Origin: Bacteroidales bacterium UBA5281
Lineage (GTDB): Bacteria > Bacteroidota > Bacteroidia > Bacteroidales > Lentimicrobiaceae
DNA length: 64,000 nt
NCBI GenBank assembly: GCA_002410555.1
Contig: DHSR01000033.1
Coordinates: 880 to 64,879, forward strand
Direction: 5' to 3'
Shown: positions 44,584 through 54,304 of the stretch, in pieces
Layout of the letters: each line of letters begins with the position of its first letter
Position numbering within the stretch: position 1 is the first letter of the stretch
Position numbers and translations under genes: made by a program
Notes under the pieces: model-generated
Seen by the model: the letters and a program-made list of their open reading frames with translations, nothing else
Told to the model about the DNA's origin: nothing
Database searches by the model: none

Positions 44584-46011
44584 TCACTTCTCTACAGGAA
44601 CCAGCCGCACAATCTTACCCGGAGTTTCCACCGCTACGTAAATATATCCATCGGGTCCAACCACCACATTTCTTACGCGTCCAATGCCCTGAAGCAGTTT
44701 TTCGGTGTGTGCTACCGTATGGCCGTTCAGCACCACCCTTTCCAGGTAATGAAACCTAAGGGAACCTAAAAACAGGTTGTTGTTCCACTTTTTATATCTG
44801 TCGCCCCTAAGGAAGGTCATGCCGCAGGGTGCAATGGAAGGTGTCCAGTAATACACAGGTTGCTCCATTCCTTCCTTTTCCGTCAGTTCAGTGAGGATGC
44901 TGCCGTCATAATTGATTCCGTATGAAATCACCGGCCAGCCATAGTTTTTTCCCGGTTCAACCAGGTTTAGTTCATCACCACCGCGGGGGCCGTGTTCTGA
45001 CACCCACAACTCACCGGTAAGCGGATGTATGCTTGTGCCCTGTGGATTACGGTGGCCGTAACTGTATATAGAGGCAAGGGCACCTTTTGTATTTACAAAT
45101 GGATTATCATCGGGAATGCTGCCATCATCGTTGACGCGATGGATCTTTCCGTTGGCATTATCCAGCTTTTGCGGAAAGTCAAAATGCTGTCCCCGGTCAC
45201 CAATGCCGAAGAACAATTGACCTTTCTCATTAAAAGCGAGCTTGCATCCGTAATGATGCGATCTGTCGGTGAAGGGTGAACCCGTAAAAATCACCTGCTG
45301 ATCCACCAATGTATTTCCTTCAAGTCTGGCACGCATAATGGCTGTATTGCTGGTGGATTTTCCCTTTTCGGGATTTAAGGCACTGTAGGCCATATATATC
45401 CAGCCATTTGTTGCGTAGTCGGGATGCAGACATAAATCGAGCAAACCGCCCTGACCTTTTGCCCGGATGGGTGGCAGGCCTTCAATGGGAGGTGAAAGTT
45501 TTCCCTTTGAAAAACGGTGGAGTGTTCCGGCCCGCTCCGAAATCAGCAGGTCGCCATTGGGCAGAAACACCAGTCCCCAGGGCACATCCAGTCCTGTTAC
45601 TATGGTTTCAACGATAAAATCCTGCGCCTCTGATTTTATGACATCACCTTCTTTAAGGGCCGGTTTCAGTGAGCTTCTGTCGGCCGGAATTCCCTTTTTT
45701 ACATAAGCAGCCAGATCTTCTATCTCCGAATCCGAAAAGGTTTGCTCAAATGCCGGCATCCCCTCTGTATCTATCCCAAACTTTATACTTTTAATAATCG
45801 AAGCATTACCCGATTCATCCATCCATTTTTTGGCGGTGAATTTTTCGAGATTTTCGCCATGACAGCCTGCACAATAAATCTGATAATTCAGGGCAGCCGG
45901 ATTATCCTGCCCGGATCTGGCCGGAGCATCATTTTTCATTGACATTAGAACGGATATCCCGGCGTATGCAACTACCATAAGGACGATTGAAATGATCAGA
46001 GTTCGTTTCAT
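44584..46011 (-). CDS. cytochrome c / PQQ-dependent sugar dehydrogenase fusion
   Basis: 475 residues. N-terminal membrane anchor (MKRTLIISIVLMVVAYAGIS), then a c-type cytochrome domain with CAGCH (C47, C50, H51) and a Met ligand in EGMPAFEQTF. From about 130 a soluble aldose dehydrogenase/Gdh propeller: VPWGLVFLPNGDLLISERAG, GQGGLLDLCLHPDYATNG, WVSEHGPRGGDELNLV. Such enzymes oxidise aldoses with PQQ, delivering electrons to the attached cytochrome. No PQQ synthesis genes are present in the window. Confidence 0.88.
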   Translation of the reverse strand: MKRTLIISIVLMVVAYAGISVLMSMKNDAPARSGQDNPAALNYQIYCAGCHGENLEKFTAKKWMDESGNASIIKSIKFGIDTEGMPAFEQTFSDSEIEDLAAYVKKGIPADRSSLKPALKEGDVIKSEAQDFIVETIVTGLDVPWGLVFLPNGDLLISERAGTLHRFSKGKLSPPIEGLPPIRAKGQGGLLDLCLHPDYATNGWIYMAYSALNPEKGKSTSNTAIMRARLEGNTLVDQQVIFTGSPFTDRSHHYGCKLAFNEKGQLFFGIGDRGQHFDFPQKLDNANGKIHRVNDDGSIPDDNPFVNTKGALASIYSYGHRNPQGTSIHPLTGELWVSEHGPRGGDELNLVEPGKNYGWPVISYGINYDGSILTELTEKEGMEQPVYYWTPSIAPCGMTFLRGDRYKKWNNNLFLGSLRFHYLERVVLNGHTVAHTEKLLQGIGRVRNVVVGPDGYIYVAVETPGKIVRLVPVEK

Positions 46012-46606
46012 ATTGAAAAATATTGATGATAATACAAATTTAACCTATAAAGATAACAATTTTGTGTAAAAATGATGAAAGTTTCTTTAAAAATCTTTTT
46101 GCATCCGGCCAGATTCATGTCATAAATAAACCTTCCCAGACTTTATTTGGTTTAAATAAAATGAATATTTATCCGTGCAGGTTCCCCGCCAGGGGATAAG
46201 CCGCGACTTTTAAAAGCTTGAAGGCATTCCCAAATGAGTGAACGAAAAAGAATGTTCAAAAAAAAAATGAAAATCAGGGATTTAAGCTTAATGATTTTTT
46301 TACGTCAGCCTGCATGCGCACCCTTAATAATCTTTGGGTTTTGATGGCGGCAAAAATATATTCGGACTAGACTCAAGCTTTCAACTTTAAACGGGTACAC
46401 AGTAAAATAAAAAACCTGCAAACTCAAAAAGAGATTACAGGTTTTAAAAACCACCAAAAATTAACATAAATTTTATAAATTCTGCATTGTTTGCCTTAGG
46501 CATACAGCAAGGCAGGACTGTCAAAGAAATCTGCTGCAAATATTGTCAGAAAATCAGGTTTATGATTTTTGAGATTTTAGCTGACTGGAATTTTTTTTCA
46601 GCCTGC
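46012..46606. other. gap with weak terminator for hydrolase cluster
   Basis: No gene supported. An inverted repeat AAAACCTG/CAGGTTTT at 46411-46418 and 46438-46445, followed on the minus strand by TTATTTTAC, could terminate the minus-strand cluster whose last gene ends at 46607, although it is about 160 bp away. Confidence 0.4.
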
Positions 46607-47590
46607 CTAAAGTAGGAATGCTTTTATGGCATTGTTTACCTCTCCGGATTTTTCGAATTGTACAAAATGGCCAGCTTTTGGTATCATTACGAGCTTACTA
46701 TTTGGAAGTCTTTCCTTACCAACCTGAGCTACTTTACTGGTTTTACCCGGATTAAGGAAACGATTGGGAATAAGGTTATCATTTTCGCCAAAAATAATCA
46801 GTGCCGGTTGTTTTATATTTGGCAGTACGTCCAGAACCGGCTCATCTACCATTCCGTTCACAGATTGCACTATGGCATACACATAGTGATCAAAGTCTTC
46901 TGCATCGCGCATGATGATGCGGTCGGTAATCATAAATTCAGCGTCTTTTGGCATATTGTAGAAGTTTACGGCCAGATTGGTCTGAATGTCCTCGGTGGTG
47001 GTATTTTTCACGCCTTCAAAAGTCATTACATTGCGAAACCACTGTTTCTGGCCTTCGGTAAACTTCTCAAAGCCAGCGGGAGCCACCAGAATCAGATTTT
47101 TTACCAGATCGGGATAATTCAGCGCTGCTACCATAGCAATCTGCCCGCCCATGGAATGTCCGCCAAGGGTTATCTCATTGAGGTTGAGTGCATCGGCAAA
47201 CTGTTTGACTATTTCAGCATAGTAACTCATCTTACCGCTATGGGGCTGTTTCGATGACTTTCCGTAGCCGGGTAAATCTAAAGCGATAACACGATAGGAT
47301 GATTTTAAACCTTCGATGTTTTTTTTCCAGGCAGGCAAATAGCTGCCCAGACCATGGATAAGAACAATCACCTGTTCACCTTTGCCTTCATCTACATAGG
47401 CAATCTCAGTATCGGAACCGATCTTGACTTTATGCACCTGGTAAGGGTATTGCAATTCTTCCATCTGCTCAATTGGTTTAAGATTACTAAAGGGTGAAAG
47501 AAAACCGTCGTATTTCTGTGCTGCTGCGATGGCCGGAATCAAAACAAGAAAAGTGGCAATGAGCAGTATGTTTTGTTTGAATAATTTCAT
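46607..47590 (-). CDS. secreted alpha/beta hydrolase
   Basis: 327 residues. Signal peptide MKLFKQNILLIATFLVL (cleavage after AAAQ). Oxyanion-forming IHGLG, nucleophile elbow GGHSMGG with Ser146, acid in FGENDNLIP, and catalytic His in AGHFVQFEK. Looks like an esterase or lipase-type enzyme acting in the periplasm or outside. It is the last gene of the minus-strand cluster with porin, ligase and symporter, so it may release the acid that those proteins take up. Substrate unknown. Confidence 0.88.
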   Translation of the reverse strand: MKLFKQNILLIATFLVLIPAIAAAQKYDGFLSPFSNLKPIEQMEELQYPYQVHKVKIGSDTEIAYVDEGKGEQVIVLIHGLGSYLPAWKKNIEGLKSSYRVIALDLPGYGKSSKQPHSGKMSYYAEIVKQFADALNLNEITLGGHSMGGQIAMVAALNYPDLVKNLILVAPAGFEKFTEGQKQWFRNVMTFEGVKNTTTEDIQTNLAVNFYNMPKDAEFMITDRIIMRDAEDFDHYVYAIVQSVNGMVDEPVLDVLPNIKQPALIIFGENDNLIPNRFLNPGKTSKVAQVGKERLPNSKLVMIPKAGHFVQFEKSGEVNNAIKAFLL

Positions 47591-47630
47591 GATTATAAAA
47601 TTTCAGAGGTGATGAAAAAAGAAGATGTAA

Positions 47631-49223
47631 TCAGAACAACAGCCATTTATAGACGATAAAAGCGGTGAACGGATTGTAAGGTCTGGTTCCCGAGGGGAAG
47701 TTACCATTGATGGGCGAGCCATAGGTATCCTCGCTGCTCTCATAAAAATCACCCAGCCACATATAAGCTCCGTGAAGTTCCACACTCATATAGGTACCCA
47801 GATTGTAGATAACAGCTGCATTGGCTTCGGTGCCTATATGATAACCACCAAGCAGGGGTTTGGCATTGCTGAATGCCAGTGCCGAACCGGCTTTTGCAAT
47901 CAGACGGTGTGGAATAATGGCTTTTGATGCCACCAGGGTTCCGCCGGCCAGTCCATAACCCATATTGGATATATCTGCCACGGCAGGAGTATACCGGTTA
48001 ACCACATTGGCATGCGGAAAGAGGATATAAGCCCCGCTACTAACGAAAATAGCACCTGGCGATCCCCAGGAATTTCCGGTAATTACGCCTGAGTATTTAT
48101 TGTCTGTCAAACCATCTTTGTCTCCCGTAGTGTAAATGAGGTCAAGCTTTATCTGATCGTCCACGGTTTGTCCATAACGGTAAGCCGTTTTCAGGTTTGC
48201 CCCAAAGCCGGCAATGTCATCAGATTTGGCCCATACGCCATCTTTTTTAGTATCGGTTGACCCCAGGTTGTAATTAAAAAAACCGGTAAGTTGTAAGCGG
48301 TCCATCATAAAGTCCTGGTTTCTGCTGAAAAAACTGCCCATCCAGAAGATGTCGGCATGGTATGGGTTGTTTCCGTATTTAAACTGGAAGGTTCCATTGT
48401 ACTGAGCCATCAGGCTGTTGAGGCCTTGTCCCAATATAGAAACACCACCCTTTCCTTCGCTTCTGTCGCGCACATAATTGGCTGATAATCCAACTTTCCA
48501 CAATTTTGAGACCTGTTTTTCATACATGGCCTCAAACATATTCACATCGTCATCCAATTGAATATCGTTTTCATAAAACTTATAAAAGCCGGCTTTCCAG
48601 CGTGAAAAATCTTTGTCACGACGAATCGAGATGCCCACGGCATCAGTTCCCCAGTAACCCAGTCGGTAACCGGTGGCCATCATTTTATCGGCCAGGGTGC
48701 GGTAAGGGTTGTAAGGCGAGTCAAACATGCGCATCAGCCCCATGTTTATTGCATATCCTTTCCAGGGAAGTAGTTCCAGTTCAATGTTTTGCGTTTGAAT
48801 ATTTACCTGATCCGCTGAAATAGCACCTCCAATGTTTCCACCTGTTCCATAGGCGGCATCGCCCCAGGTCCAGTCAATTTCAAAAGACGCCCTCAAGATA
48901 GCTTTTCCATTAAACAGATTGGGCTGATAAATGAAAAAGGGTATGATGCGTTGCTCTACATAATAGGTCCGGTTGGTGTCGGAGGTTGAACTGGTATTTC
49001 GCCCAAAGAGCCGCCCTACTACCTGTCCTTTAAGAAACTCACTGGTGGGGTAGTAATTGGACGTTATCCCCTGATTGATAAAAAAAGCCAGAAATTGAAA
49101 CTCTTTGTTTGCTTTGCGTGGCACGGCTTCTTTCTGGAAATCGACCAGCGTGCTTTGGGCATGAGCCTGAAATCCATAGACCATAATCATGCACAACATC
49201 AGGAATGGGTAAATCTTTTTCAT
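47631..49223 (-). CDS. outer membrane beta-barrel protein
   Basis: 530 residues from the ATG that starts MKKIYPFLMLCMIMVYGFQA (AHAQ cleavage); an in-frame upstream start has no signal and is less likely. The mature part has alternating amphipathic strands and ends FIVYKWLLF with terminal Phe, fitting a large porin-like barrel. Family not recognised. Co-oriented with a secreted hydrolase (40 bp) and a lipoprotein; a possible uptake channel for the hydrolase product. Confidence 0.75.
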   Translation of the reverse strand: MKKIYPFLMLCMIMVYGFQAHAQSTLVDFQKEAVPRKANKEFQFLAFFINQGITSNYYPTSEFLKGQVVGRLFGRNTSSTSDTNRTYYVEQRIIPFFIYQPNLFNGKAILRASFEIDWTWGDAAYGTGGNIGGAISADQVNIQTQNIELELLPWKGYAINMGLMRMFDSPYNPYRTLADKMMATGYRLGYWGTDAVGISIRRDKDFSRWKAGFYKFYENDIQLDDDVNMFEAMYEKQVSKLWKVGLSANYVRDRSEGKGGVSILGQGLNSLMAQYNGTFQFKYGNNPYHADIFWMGSFFSRNQDFMMDRLQLTGFFNYNLGSTDTKKDGVWAKSDDIAGFGANLKTAYRYGQTVDDQIKLDLIYTTGDKDGLTDNKYSGVITGNSWGSPGAIFVSSGAYILFPHANVVNRYTPAVADISNMGYGLAGGTLVASKAIIPHRLIAKAGSALAFSNAKPLLGGYHIGTEANAAVIYNLGTYMSVELHGAYMWLGDFYESSEDTYGSPINGNFPSGTRPYNPFTAFIVYKWLLF

Positions 49224-49330
49224 GATAACTTGAATAAAATGAAACAGGAAAATAAGAAAGGGCCCGGCAATGAAACATGCCTGTAACTGCACCGGACCCG
49301 AAAAAACAGTGATTAAAATCAGTCGTGAGC

Positions 49331-50170
49331 TTAGTTTATCTTCAGATAAGTCTGAACATTCATTACACCAAATGCACCGCCACTTGTGCTTCCAAAACCA
49401 CCTGTAGCAGTGGGAGGGGTAACACCAACAATAGCCGGATCGGTTTGAGCTATTTCATATTTCATCATCAATGGATTCTGGTCAATTACCCGAAAAATAC
49501 CCTCGCTAACCAATGCATTCGGTGAAGATTGATTTACGGTAATGTTCCAAATTCCGGTAACGGTTGAACGCTGTTGTGAAAATGTACCGGTAAGGGTTGT
49601 TTTCGATCCATCGGGAGTGAAAGATTCCACCAGGTAAGTGTTGTCGCCTTTAAAATGAGCATACACTGAATCTATGCCGGCAGCAATCAGCAGCGGAGCT
49701 ACATTGGTGCCCCCTGAAGCCCATTTTCCAATAATACCTATGTCATTTAAGTTGGCCGTTTTCATCTGATCCGCAGCCATGGCATCTCCGCTGGCATTAT
49801 AAATGGAACTGCTGCCGGATGGTTTAACAGTTAATACTTCCTCACCATTGGCAATACCTGAGGTGGTGAGCAAAATGGTTGCTTCATTGGTACCTGCAAC
49901 ATGAGTTACGTTATAATCGGCAAGGGTAGCGGTTCCACCGGTTATGGTTACCGTAAAGGACGATTTGTCGAGATTGCCGGTTTTATTATTCATTTTGTAA
50001 ACGGCTTCACTCATAGAAACCTGAGCTGATGCATTGTCGTCGGCTACGGTCATGCTAACTATGGTGGGAGGATTTCCCTCATCATCATCTTTATCACAGG
50101 AGGTGAATGAAATTGCGCTTACCATGATGCCAAGCATCAGTGCCATTAATTTGAAAGATTTGTTTTTCAT
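49331..50170 (-). CDS. lipoprotein with Ig-like (SwmB-type) domain
   Basis: 279 residues. Lipobox FTSC (Cys about 25) followed by DKDDDEG, an acidic surface-export-type start. Residues 35-130 form an Ig-like/SwmB-type beta domain (PTIVSMTVADDNASAQVSMS). The C-terminal half has no recognised fold. Belongs to the same minus-strand cluster; might be a surface partner of the barrel. Confidence 0.75.
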   Translation of the reverse strand: MKNKSFKLMALMLGIMVSAISFTSCDKDDDEGNPPTIVSMTVADDNASAQVSMSEAVYKMNNKTGNLDKSSFTVTITGGTATLADYNVTHVAGTNEATILLTTSGIANGEEVLTVKPSGSSSIYNASGDAMAADQMKTANLNDIGIIGKWASGGTNVAPLLIAAGIDSVYAHFKGDNTYLVESFTPDGSKTTLTGTFSQQRSTVTGIWNITVNQSSPNALVSEGIFRVIDQNPLMMKYEIAQTDPAIVGVTPPTATGGFGSTSGGAFGVMNVQTYLKIN

Positions 50171-50194
50171 TTTTTTTGAGATTTTGGTTGGTTA

Positions 50195-51724
50195 TTAATG
50201 TTGATTTGATTTAAAAAATTCTCTTGAAAGTTCTTTGAGCTTTTTGCGGTCAATTTTTCCGGCATCGTTTTTGGGCAACTCCTGAAGATTCATCACATAT
50301 TTAGGAATTTTGTAGCGTGCGAGTTTGCCCTGGCAAAACCCCGTAATATCTTCAGAAGACAGTGATTTCTCCGGCTTAGCCACCACAAAAGCCATACCCG
50401 ATTCTCCCCATTTTTCATCTGGTACACCAATAATGGCTACCGCTTCCAATGAAGGGTGGGTTCTTAATAAATATTCCACTTCGGCTGGATAAACATTTTC
50501 AGCACCAGAAATGTACATATTTTTAATGCGATCGATTACAAAAAGAAAGCCATCTTCATCACAACGCATAATGTCGCCGGTATGAAACCAGCCATCTACA
50601 ATGGCTTCGGCAGTAGCCTCCGGATTGCGCCAGTAACCAGGCATTACATTAGGGCCTTTTAAAAGCAACTCGCCAGGCTCATTGGCAGGTTGGGTATTTC
50701 CCTGTTCATCTACCAGCTTCCACTGGTAATAAAAGTTGGGTTTGCCAATGGATCCGGCTTTTTGTATGGCATCCTGATGGTTGAGTGAGGTAACATTAGG
50801 GCCCACTTCGGTCAATCCGTAGCCCTGTCTTATGGGAACTCCCCTGTCGTGCCAGCGTTGAATCAGGGCTATGGGCATTGCCTCGCCTCCAACCACAATG
50901 TAGCGTACCCGGCTCAGGTCAGCCTGCTCAAAACCATCGGCATCTGCCACCATCTTAAGCATGGTAGGTACTGCCCACACTATGGTGAGTTCATACCGGT
51001 CAATGGCTTCCAGCAATGCTTCTGCATCAAAATTCTTCATGATCACAGTAAAGGCACCATGATGCAGAAAGGGCGTAAGCAGTACATTCCAGTTGCCGGT
51101 GTGGAAGGGAGGAGCCATGTTTACAGAACGGTCTGCAGAGGTAACATCCAGCCTGAGCTGGGTGTTTATGCTGTTCCAGAACATCATCCGGTGTGTATAT
51201 ATACTCCCTTTTGGAAATGCGGTAGTTCCACTGGTGTATAGAATCAATACCGTATCGTCACCACTTAACTCTATAGGAGTGTAATCTGGTGTTTGAGTCA
51301 AATCCAGTTCATCAGTAAATGCAGCAAAATCACTTAGACTAAGCTGGTAGGGAACCTTGGCAGTGGCCGGTGAACCGGTGAGTTTATCAACAAATTTGTC
51401 TTCAACAATCAATAGCACAGGCTCACAATCTCCAACCAGAAAGTCAATTTCACGGGGGGTAAGCCGGTAGTTCAGGGGCACCAGTATGATACCGGATTTT
51501 TGTGCTGCAGCAAGCAGTATGATGTATTGAAGGCAGTTTTCAGCCAATATGCCTACCCGGTCACCTTTGGTAAGTTGATATTCATCTTTGAAATGACGGC
51601 AAACATGTCCTCCCAGATTGTTTAACTGCCCATAAGTCAGGCTTTGGCCGGTTTCAAACTGAGTAACCGCCACTTTATCGGATGCATATCCGGCCCATTT
51701 TTCAAACCAGTCAATTGTTATCAT
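50195..51724 (-). CDS. AMP-binding acyl-CoA ligase
   Basis: 509 residues. ANL superfamily motifs: ILYTSGTTAFPKGS (162-174), GYGLTEVGPN, WFHTGDIMRCDEDGFLF, YISGAENVYPAEVE, and PKNDAGKIDRKKL with the catalytic Lys near the C-terminus. Fatty or aromatic acids are activated to CoA thioesters; substrate specificity not evident. Start overlaps the symporter stop by ATGA (51721-51724), so both are co-translated. Confidence 0.92.
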   Translation of the reverse strand: MITIDWFEKWAGYASDKVAVTQFETGQSLTYGQLNNLGGHVCRHFKDEYQLTKGDRVGILAENCLQYIILLAAAQKSGIILVPLNYRLTPREIDFLVGDCEPVLLIVEDKFVDKLTGSPATAKVPYQLSLSDFAAFTDELDLTQTPDYTPIELSGDDTVLILYTSGTTAFPKGSIYTHRMMFWNSINTQLRLDVTSADRSVNMAPPFHTGNWNVLLTPFLHHGAFTVIMKNFDAEALLEAIDRYELTIVWAVPTMLKMVADADGFEQADLSRVRYIVVGGEAMPIALIQRWHDRGVPIRQGYGLTEVGPNVTSLNHQDAIQKAGSIGKPNFYYQWKLVDEQGNTQPANEPGELLLKGPNVMPGYWRNPEATAEAIVDGWFHTGDIMRCDEDGFLFVIDRIKNMYISGAENVYPAEVEYLLRTHPSLEAVAIIGVPDEKWGESGMAFVVAKPEKSLSSEDITGFCQGKLARYKIPKYVMNLQELPKNDAGKIDRKKLKELSREFFKSNQH

Positions 51725-53280
51725 GCTTCTTTTTGTTTTTTTGCTGAATCACGGGTAAATGAAATGAGTATCAATACTACTAGGGTTGAAATCACCACTG
51801 CTGATGAGCAGGCAATGGCCGGGTTTCGTACCGGGCCTTCAAGATAGCGGGTGAAAAATCCAAAAGTGAAACCAAATTCATTTACCATCCATGGCAAAAG
51901 ATAATATACTGAAAAATGCACTGTTATCGCTGTCATACTTCCGGCGAGTGCTACCCATGCTTTCATTTTTTTGTAAAAGATGCCAAAAATCACGGGCACG
52001 AAAGCGGCAGCAAAGTAAGCATACACACCATTTTGGGCAAAAATGCCCACACTTAGACGGGGTTCACTAATTTGTTCCCACGAAAGTGTTACTGTAAGAA
52101 AGGCGAGCACAACAATTACTGTTTTATTGAGGGTAATCATGGAGCGGTCGCTCTTAAAAAACTTCCCTGTAAGCGGCTTGATGATGTCGCTGGTTATGGT
52201 GGTAGACAGCGATTGAATGAGTCCTTCGAGGGTGGAAAGGCCGGCGGAAAGTAAACCCAAAACGACCACCAGTCCTACGATTACTGCCAAATGCCCATTG
52301 GCAAAAATGTGCACCACATAAGCCGGAATGATGGAATCATTTTTAAGGGTTTCGCCTGCCAGTGTGAGGTCGGGAAAGGTAAGCCTGGCATAGAGGCCTG
52401 CAAATACTACAAGAAAAAATAACAATTCGGTACCTATGGCTACCATTAAAAACCGGTTTACATCCTTATCACTTTTCAACAACAGAGATTTGGTGATGAT
52501 GTGCGGCTGTACCACAATGGCTATGCCTACAATGATCTGCGCGAAAATAATCTCGTAATAATCACGGAACAAAGGACTTGCCGGATTGGTGGGTTTGGTC
52601 AGGGCCGGATCTATGGCACGCAGCTTATCCATAAACTGGCTGATGCCGCCACTAAAATGTTCAAATCCGGAAGTGAGAAGTATAATAGCCACCACCACCA
52701 TAATCATTGCCTGGATGGTGTTGGTATACACCATGCTGTTGGCACCGCCAAACATCATATAGCCAAACACGAAAATCACAATGCCCAGCAGCACATAATG
52801 AGGATTGGCGTTCAGTGCCTGAGACAGCACCTGGGTGACTGCAACCGCAATAAGAACAATAAAAGTGAGCAGCAACAACCCAAGAAATCCCATAATAATG
52901 GAATAGTTGCGGCTGTGATAGCGTTCTCCGATCCATTGAGCCAGGGTGAGGGCTTTTACGGATTCTCCATATTTGCGGAAACTCTTGGTGAGCACGGCTA
53001 ATGACACCATAGAAGCCAGGGGTAGTACCAGTCCGTATGAAATCACTCCACTTATTCCGAAATTGGCAATAAAACCCGGATTGATGACGAAGGTAGCGGC
53101 ACTGGTCATGCTGGCAGCCAATGATAAAGCTACTGCCGAAGGAGAAAAGCGAATGCTGCCAATGGCATAATCAGAAATATTCTGGATTTTCATTGCTCCC
53201 CTGATCACAAAGAACAGGATGACACCCATATAAAGTGCTATAAGAATCCAGGCGCCGGTGATTTGTGCAGTTGTAGCCAC
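51721..53280 (-). CDS. sodium:solute symporter (SSS family)
   Basis: 519 residues, about 13 membrane segments. SSS family patterns: SLAASMTSAATFVINPGFIA at about 54-73, and VGLVVVLGLLSAGLSTLEGL in the middle. Typically imports monocarboxylates, proline, sugars or vitamins with Na+. Directly coupled with the acyl-CoA ligase, which suggests that a carboxylic acid is the cargo. No substrate can be proven from sequence. Confidence 0.9.
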   Translation of the reverse strand: MATTAQITGAWILIALYMGVILFFVIRGAMKIQNISDYAIGSIRFSPSAVALSLAASMTSAATFVINPGFIANFGISGVISYGLVLPLASMVSLAVLTKSFRKYGESVKALTLAQWIGERYHSRNYSIIMGFLGLLLLTFIVLIAVAVTQVLSQALNANPHYVLLGIVIFVFGYMMFGGANSMVYTNTIQAMIMVVVAIILLTSGFEHFSGGISQFMDKLRAIDPALTKPTNPASPLFRDYYEIIFAQIIVGIAIVVQPHIITKSLLLKSDKDVNRFLMVAIGTELLFFLVVFAGLYARLTFPDLTLAGETLKNDSIIPAYVVHIFANGHLAVIVGLVVVLGLLSAGLSTLEGLIQSLSTTITSDIIKPLTGKFFKSDRSMITLNKTVIVVLAFLTVTLSWEQISEPRLSVGIFAQNGVYAYFAAAFVPVIFGIFYKKMKAWVALAGSMTAITVHFSVYYLLPWMVNEFGFTFGFFTRYLEGPVRNPAIACSSAVVISTLVVLILISFTRDSAKKQKEA

Positions 53281-53303
53281 ATTTTTTGGTTTTAAACTAT
53301 GCT

Positions 53304-54293
53304 TTAATAAATAAATGCTGCCGAGGCAAAAGCCAGGCCTCCGCCGGAGCCTATAAAGACAATCAATTCACCTCTTTTAACCAGCCCTTTGCTTACGGCC
53401 TGATCAAATGCCATGGGGATGCAGGCAGACCCGGTGTATCCGTAATAATGCATCACTGTATGCGCCCTTTCGCGGGCAACTCCCAAACGATCCATGGTTT
53501 CCCAGATCGAATTGATGTTGATCTGAGTCAGGAAATAGTGATCTACCTTATCGGGAGTTGTTCCTATGCGTGAAGTGAGATCGGTGGCCATTTTGCTCCA
53601 CATCCCGGGATTAAGCTCTTTGGGAAACTTTTGTACAAACTTAAGTAAATGATCCTGATTTTCAATGACTTTTGGAGTTATTGGCTGGTAGGTTCCGCCG
53701 GCATAAATGCCCATGTAACCGTAATACTGTCCCTGAGTAATCAGTTGACTGGCCAGGAATCCACGTTCAGTGGTTTCTTCACTTTTCAATATTACTGCAC
53801 CGGCACCATCAGCAAATAAGGTTACGGTCTTTTTGTCGCTCATATTCAGGTACTTACTCATGGCATAAGCACCTATTACCATCACATGTCGATACTGTGC
53901 ATCCGATTTTATATATTTAGCGCCCGTATCCAGGGCCGTAACAAAGCCTGCACAGGCAGTATTGATGTCGAAAGTACCGGCATTGACAAGACCAAGCTCA
54001 TATTGTACTTTAGATGATGTGGAAGGTGAGATGAATTCCGGCGTATCGGTAGCAATAATGAGCAGATCAATGTCTTCCGGCAGCAGCCTGGCTCTCTCCA
54101 GGGCCTGCCTGGCAGCGGGGATACATAAATCGGCAGTCGACTGATTTTCAGCAGCCCAGCGGCGTTCATAAATATGAACATTTTCTTCGAGCCAGGTGCT
54201 CACATCTTCACCCAGCAGGGTGTCGAAATAGCTATTGGGTACTATCCTGTCGGGAGCATACGAACCGGTTGATAAGATAATGGCATTTGGCAT
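53304..54293 (-). CDS. atypical KAS III (FabH-like) enzyme
   Basis: 329 residues, thiolase fold. The nucleophilic Cys is present: INTACAGFV (C114). However, the position of the usual FabH 'HQAN' motif reads LTQIN (T256 instead of His) and the 'GNTSAAS' motif reads GYTGSAC (Y286 instead of Asn), so both decarboxylation residues are missing. A C-terminal IGSGGGLAFASA is normal. Hence acyl transfer via Cys is plausible but classical condensation is doubtful. Between symporter and SDR genes, 24 bp from the former. Confidence 0.82.
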   Translation of the reverse strand: MPNAIILSTGSYAPDRIVPNSYFDTLLGEDVSTWLEENVHIYERRWAAENQSTADLCIPAARQALERARLLPEDIDLLIIATDTPEFISPSTSSKVQYELGLVNAGTFDINTACAGFVTALDTGAKYIKSDAQYRHVMVIGAYAMSKYLNMSDKKTVTLFADGAGAVILKSEETTERGFLASQLITQGQYYGYMGIYAGGTYQPITPKVIENQDHLLKFVQKFPKELNPGMWSKMATDLTSRIGTTPDKVDHYFLTQININSIWETMDRLGVARERAHTVMHYYGYTGSACIPMAFDQAVSKGLVKRGELIVFIGSGGGLAFASAAFIY

Positions 54294-54304
54294 AATGGTT
54301 TTTT

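Noticed and set aside
49224..49292. N-terminal extension of the outer membrane barrel gene
   Set aside because: The ATG at 49223 gives a textbook signal peptide; the extension does not.
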